Program-made: the position numbers and the translations under genes
From: Planctomycetota bacterium
GTDB taxonomy: Bacteria; Planctomycetota; Planctomycetia; Pirellulales; Thermoguttaceae
Reading direction: 5' to 3'
Assembly (NCBI GenBank): GCA_018897395.1
Contig: JAHIKV010000149.1
Span: 1 to 34,529 of the forward strand
DNA length: 34,529 bases
The notes under the pieces: generated by a model
Database searches by the model: none
What the model saw: the letters and a program-made list of their open reading frames with translations, nothing else
Told to the model about the DNA's origin: nothing
In this document: positions 31,160-34,529 of the stretch, one piece after another
Layout of the letters: each line of letters opens with the position of its first letter
How positions within the stretch are numbered: the stretch's first letter is position 1

Positions 31160-31418
31160 ACGCCCGTTTACGGGCGTTTCCGCTTAAGCGGTATTAGGCC
31201 CGGCGTTCACGCTGGGTATGCAGGGACGCGGTATTTTGTATGTAGCAGTCAGGCCCGTTCACGGGCCTCCTCGATGTTGAAGGGTGACGTGCAGGACGCC
31301 CGTGAACGGGCGTGACAGTACGAAAAATTGAACGACAGCGGAGAAACGGTTGTTTCCGCCAACCCGGCGTAAACGCCGGGCCTATTACCGCTTAAGCGGA
31401 AAGGGCCGTGAACGGCCC
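31160..31418. repeat. Cluster of eight short palindromes upstream of clpB
   Basis: The palindromes are at 31160-31177 (ACGCCCG-TTTA-CGGGCGT), 31180-31191 (CCGCTTAAGCGG), 31199-31216, 31251-31268 (AGGCCCGTTCACGGGCCT), 31296-31313, 31363-31380, 31388-31399 (CCGCTTAAGCGG) and 31403-31418. The segments 31177-31207 and 31362-31402 are near-complements of each other. This is most of the 351-bp gap (31146-31496). A clpB promoter must lie within or between them; none stands out. Confidence 0.8.
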
Positions 31419-31496
31419 TCGGGTCATCCCATCCATAATTGTGTGCTACAACGAGGAATCTACGTCGGGCGATTTGTTTGCTACTTTCGAGCGCCG

Positions 31497-31676
31497 CTAC
31501 GGCGATTGCGACGGCGATTTTGGCGGAGGCAGTTGATCGGCCGGAATATGCCGAACGGCGCCGTCTTCCCAGACGACAACCGAGCTATTTGTCCGCCGCG
31601 CTTCTTCCACAACTCGGTCAGCCGCTTCCTGCATGGCCTTTTCGGCTTGCTGAAAAAGCAATTCTTCTTCAGTCAT
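31497..31676 (-). CDS. Small putative antitoxin partner of the zeta toxin
   Basis: This 59-residue frame starts MTEEELLFQQAEKAMQEAAD, continues RVVEEARRTNSSVVVWEDG and AVRHIPADQL, and ends at a TAG (31497-31499). Its ATG overlaps the toxin's TGA stop in ATGA, the coupling expected within an operon. It has a charged amphipathic N-terminal helix and a short C-terminal strand pair (VVVWEDGAVRHIPA). Small genes of this kind commonly follow stand-alone zeta-toxin kinases in planctomycete and cyanobacterial genomes, to my recollection. Its role as antitoxin is inferred from context, not from a known fold. It is too short for many ORF callers. Confidence 0.68.
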   Translation of the reverse strand: MTEEELLFQQAEKAMQEAADRVVEEARRTNSSVVVWEDGAVRHIPADQLPPPKSPSQSP

Positions 31677-32257
31677 GGTTGGTGTTCCTTAGTCGCGCCG
31701 AGGATGCGTTCGTAAAGTACGGAGTCCAGCACCTCGGTCTTTCCGCCATTGTAACAGGCAATTTTGCGTGGGTGCAACGTTGAACTGTCGAACAGCATCC
31801 ACGTGTCGAACAGGGGCACGTAGGACTTTAGAAGATTGCGAGGCCCCGCGTCGAATCGCCGCCGGATCGCGTCCTCCGGTACATTATGGCCGCCCTGTTT
31901 TACCCGGTGGGCAACACGGGTTATTGCCATATCCACGCTAGGCAGCCAAAGGTAAAACAATCGCAGGCGGTATCCTCGATCCTTCATGTCGTGAAGAATC
32001 GGCAAGTAAGTCTTTCCCGCCAGCGTGGTCTCGAATCCAAAATCCTTGCGCTGCTGGATCAATTCCTTCATTCGAGCCAAGAGTACGCGAGCCGCGGCGA
32101 ATGCGGCGGCATCGGGATCGAACGGTGAGATGCCCGCCGCCAACAGGTCCGCGTTCAAGAATTCCCGGCAATGTGCGTACCTGGGCAGATACTCTCTAGC
32201 AAAGGTCGTTTTGCCGGCCCCGTTTGACCCGGCGATGATGTAGGCGTGTGGTGCCAC
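31673..32257 (-). CDS. Zeta-toxin family P-loop kinase
   Basis: The 194-residue protein begins VAPHAYIIAGSNGAGKTTFA with a Walker A motif (G-S-N-G-A-G-K-T). It continues EFLNADLLAAGISPF (substrate-binding Asp), FGFETTLAGKTYLPIL (zeta-type FETT(L) motif), an Arg-rich segment (AITRVAHRVKQGGHNVPEDAIRRRFDAG) and NLLKSYVPLFDTWMLFDSS. Zeta toxins phosphorylate UDP-N-acetylglucosamine and block peptidoglycan synthesis; other members of this clade may phosphorylate different substrates. I chose GTG at 32257 with GAGG seven bases upstream over the TTG at 32314, which lies in the hairpin after dnaK. It overlaps the downstream small gene by four bases. The module sits between clpB and dnaK. Confidence 0.82.
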   Translation of the reverse strand: MAPHAYIIAGSNGAGKTTFAREYLPRYAHCREFLNADLLAAGISPFDPDAAAFAAARVLLARMKELIQQRKDFGFETTLAGKTYLPILHDMKDRGYRLRLFYLWLPSVDMAITRVAHRVKQGGHNVPEDAIRRRFDAGPRNLLKSYVPLFDTWMLFDSSTLHPRKIACYNGGKTEVLDSVLYERILGATKEHQP

Positions 32258-32293
32258 GCAGAATCCTCGTGTGTTTCCACGGTACATTCCGTC

Positions 32294-32341
32294 GGAAAAA
32301 AGAAATAAGTCCAACTGTTATTGCTCAATAATTGGACTTAT
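32294..32341 (-). terminator. Possible rho-independent terminator after dnaK
   Basis: Read on the minus strand, ATAAGTCCAA, a 17-base loop and TTGGACTTAT form a 10-bp stem. It is followed by TTCTTTTTTCC, about 50 bp after the dnaK stop. The stem is AT-rich, so it is a moderate candidate. The palindrome could instead be an operator for the zeta-toxin operon. Confidence 0.5.
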
Positions 32342-32390
32342 CTTTTCTCTCCCATAAGTCCCCTTTCCCAAAGGGAGAGGGGGCCGGACG

Positions 32391-34322
32391 TTACTCCTTT
32401 ACCTCGAACTCGGCGTCGATGGCGTCGTCGTCGCCGCCGCTCGGGGCGGCGGAGGGTTGAGCGTCGGGCTGCGGACCGCCGCCGTTGCCGGATGCCGCCT
32501 GGGCCTGGGGACCGGCCTTCTCGTAGAGCGTCTTGCTCAATGCGTGAGAGGCCTGCTCCAACTCGTGGACCGCCGACTTGATCCGATCGGGGTCGTCCCC
32601 CTTGGCCGCCTCGCGGGCTTTTTCGATGGCCGCATTGACCGCCTGCTTGTCGGCGTCGGCCAACTTTTCGGCGTGTTCTTTCAGCAGTTTTTCGAGCTGC
32701 CAGCACATCGAGTCGGCCTGGTTGCGCTGTTCGGCCAATTCCCGCTTGCGCTTGTCATCCTCGGCGTGCGAGTCGGCGTCCTTGCGCATGTTTTCGATCT
32801 CACCCTCGGACAGTCCGCTCGATTGCTCGATCCGCACCGTCTGCTCCTTTCCGGTGCCGAGGTCCTTCGCCGAGACGTTGAGGATGCCGTTGGCGTCGAT
32901 GTCGAACTTGACTTCGATCTGCGGCATGCCGCGGGGCGCCGGCGGGAGGCCTTCCAGGTTGAACATTCCCAACAAGCGGTTGTCGGCGGCCATCTGCCGC
33001 TCGCCCTGATAGACCTTTACGGTGACGGCCGTCTGGTTGTCGTCGGCGGTGCTGAAAATCTGCTTCCGTTCGGTGGGGATGGTCGTGTTCCGCTCGACCA
33101 GTTTGGTCATGATTCCGCCGAGCGTTTCGATGCCCAGCGAGAGCGGAGTGACGTCCAGCAGCAGCACGTCCTTTACGTCGCCGGCCAGGACCGCGCCTTG
33201 GATGGCGGCGCCGACGGCCACCACTTCGTCGGGGTTGACTCCCTTGTGCGGCTCCTTGCCGCCGAACATCTCCTTGACCACCTGCTGCACCTTGGGCAAC
33301 CGGGTCGATCCGCCGACCAGCACCACTTCGTCGAGGTCCTTCGCGGTGAGGTGGGCGTCTTTCATCGCCTGCTCGACCGGCTTGCGGCAGCGGTCGATCA
33401 AGTGGTCGAGCAACTGCTCGAGTTTTGCGCGGGTAATCGACATCTGCAAGTGCTTCGGCCCCTGGGCGTCGGCCGTGATGAACGGCAGGTTCAAGTCGGT
33501 CGATTGGGACGAGCTAAGCTCCTTCTTCGCCTTCTCGCAGGCTTCTTGGAGCCGTTGCAGGGCCATCGTGTCCTTGCGCAGGTCGATGCCGTACTGCTTC
33601 TTGAACTCGTCGGCCACGTAGTTGATAAGGCACTGGTCGAAGTCGTCGCCGCCCAAGTGGGTGTCGCCGTTGGTGCTGATGACGCGGAACACGCCGTCGG
33701 CCACCTCGAGCACGGAGACGTCGAACGTTCCGCCGCCGAGGTCGAAGACCACGATCTTTTCGCTTTTTTTCTTGTCCAAACCGTAGGCCAGCGAGGCGGC
33801 GGTCGGCTCGTTGATGATCCGCGCCACCTCCAGCCCGGCTATCTGGCCGGCGTCCTTGGTCGCCTGGCGTTGGGCGTCGTTGAAGTAGGCCGGGACGGTA
33901 ATCACGGCCTTGTTTATCTTGTGGCCCAAATAGGCCTCGGCCGCTTCCTTTAGCTTCCGCAGCGTGTAGGCCGAAATCTCCGGCGGCGTGTAGTCGCGGC
34001 CGTCCACTTCGACCTTCACGTAGTCCTCCGGCCCGCCGACAATCTTATAGGGCACGATTTTCTCTTCCGAGGCGACCTCGTTGTGACGGCGGCCCATGAA
34101 ACGCTTGATCGAGGAAATCGTCCGCATGGGATTGGTCACCGCCTGGCGTCGGGCCGGCTCGCCGACTACGGTCTCCCCCTTGTCGGTGAACGCCACCACG
34201 CTGGGCGTCAGCCGGTTCCCTTCAGCGTTCGGGATAACCTTGACGTCTTTGCCTTCCATCACGGCCACCACCGAATTCGTGGTACCGAGGTCGATTCCGA
34301 TAATTTTTTCACCGGTAGACAT
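32391..34322 (-). CDS. dnaK: Chaperone protein DnaK (Hsp70)
   Basis: The 643-residue chaperone binds exposed hydrophobic segments in an ATP-driven cycle with DnaJ and GrpE and works with ClpB. The ATPase domain (1-385) shows [50 protein letters not shown] and [15 protein letters not shown]. The linker [19 protein letters not shown] leads to the substrate domain ([26 protein letters not shown]) and the helical lid. The C-terminus is low-complexity, ending [13 protein letters not shown], the usual EEVD-like bacterial tail. AAAGGAG lies six to seven bases before the ATG at 34322; a start six codons upstream is less likely. grpE and dnaJ are not in the window. A group II intron ends 71 bp upstream. 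Confidence 0.98.
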   Translation of the reverse strand: MSTGEKIIGIDLGTTNSVVAVMEGKDVKVIPNAEGNRLTPSVVAFTDKGETVVGEPARRQAVTNPMRTISSIKRFMGRRHNEVASEEKIVPYKIVGGPEDYVKVEVDGRDYTPPEISAYTLRKLKEAAEAYLGHKINKAVITVPAYFNDAQRQATKDAGQIAGLEVARIINEPTAASLAYGLDKKKSEKIVVFDLGGGTFDVSVLEVADGVFRVISTNGDTHLGGDDFDQCLINYVADEFKKQYGIDLRKDTMALQRLQEACEKAKKELSSSQSTDLNLPFITADAQGPKHLQMSITRAKLEQLLDHLIDRCRKPVEQAMKDAHLTAKDLDEVVLVGGSTRLPKVQQVVKEMFGGKEPHKGVNPDEVVAVGAAIQGAVLAGDVKDVLLLDVTPLSLGIETLGGIMTKLVERNTTIPTERKQIFSTADDNQTAVTVKVYQGERQMAADNRLLGMFNLEGLPPAPRGMPQIEVKFDIDANGILNVSAKDLGTGKEQTVRIEQSSGLSEGEIENMRKDADSHAEDDKRKRELAEQRNQADSMCWQLEKLLKEHAEKLADADKQAVNAAIEKAREAAKGDDPDRIKSAVHELEQASHALSKTLYEKAGPQAQAASGNGGGPQPDAQPSAAPSGGDDDAIDAEFEVKE

Positions 34323-34392
34323 TCGATGCTCCTTTTTCAAACAATCCAGTACACCGACACATCAAATTAGGTTGTAGGTGATTTAGCGAGTT

Positions 34393-34529
34393 GATAGGGG
34401 TAGGGAAGGCCGATTGAGTTCGGCCTCCCCTCCCTCCGAACCGGACTGGCGGATTTCCCGCATCCGGCTCTCCGGTTGATAGTTTTACCTCCGAGAGGAT
34501 TGACTGACCAAGACATGGGCCGCTGTCAA
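34393..34529 (-). mobile_element. 3' end of a group II intron (domains V and VI), partial
   Basis: On the minus strand the sequence contains the domain V hairpin GAGCCGGATGCGGGAAATCC...GTCCGGTTC (34470 to 34438). It has the AGC catalytic-triad position near the 5' end, a purine-rich loop (GGAAAT) and the two-base bulge before GTCCGG. A long domain VI stem follows (GGGAGGGGAGGCCGA / TCGGCCTTCCCTACCCC, 34437-34394), ending CCCCTATC at 34393. This is the standard end of bacterial retrotransposing introns. The intron-encoded reverse transcriptase would lie beyond 34529. Subclass is not certain. The insertion point is 71 bp upstream of the dnaK start. Confidence 0.75.

Noticed and set aside
32457..33953. 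498-codon open frame opposite dnaK
   Set aside because: Antisense shadow of DnaK, with no recognisable motifs.

Overview
The window reads like a chromosomal segment of a GC-rich planctomycete, most likely of the Pirellulales type. Reasons: a Tat-exported Gfo/Idh/MocA oxidoreductase next to a planctomycete-style ECF sigma factor, a Ser/Thr kinase with a DFA in place of DFG, GYF-domain and zinc-ribbon membrane proteins, a T5SS/PEP-CTERM-type repeat protein, and many interspersed palindromic repeats. The taxonomic call is inference from protein families. No rRNA gene, complete tRNA or CRISPR array was seen.

Layout. 116-1303 is a truncated secreted repeat protein. 1613-3746 holds three toxin-antitoxin (TA) modules in tandem (BrnT/RHH-like, MazEF, VapBC). 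A GT4 glycosyltransferase (3850-5085) and a DinJ/YafQ module (5138-5670) follow. 5799-8585 is a kinase, accA and a leucine-rich-repeat protein. 8993-12797 carries a CvpA-like protein, a DUF457-type membrane protein, dtd, pdxA and a small membrane protein. 13013-15054 is the oxidoreductase and sigma factor. 15288-18467 has an HNH nuclease, a zinc-ribbon protein overlapping a thermonuclease, and a secreted HExxH protein. 18644-24139 has an alpha-oxoamine-synthase-type enzyme, a gene remnant, an orphan antitoxin, two multi-pass membrane proteins and a phosphoglucomutase/phosphomannomutase. 24257-28064 has a secreted archaemetzincin, a membrane metallophosphoesterase, a divergent thymidylate synthase and a flavin reductase. 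28455-34322 carries clpB and dnaK on the minus strand, with a zeta-toxin module between them. ClpB and DnaK cooperate in protein disaggregation. The window ends inside domains V and VI of a group II intron upstream of dnaK.

The dominant unusual feature is the repeat load. Several palindromic families fill the intergenic spaces. Four palindromes of four sequence types sit in frame inside conserved genes (glycosyltransferase, oxoamine synthase, phosphomannomutase, clpB), each lengthening the protein by about 21-27 residues at a likely surface loop or linker. Heptamer arrays directly abut two start codons, and repeats supply the stop codons of five genes. This resembles the Rickettsia palindromic elements in principle, but the sequences are different. 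Four TA promoters share a TTGxCG -35 with a 17-bp spacer; three carry a palindrome over or beside the -10, and two place the predicted transcription start on the start codon.
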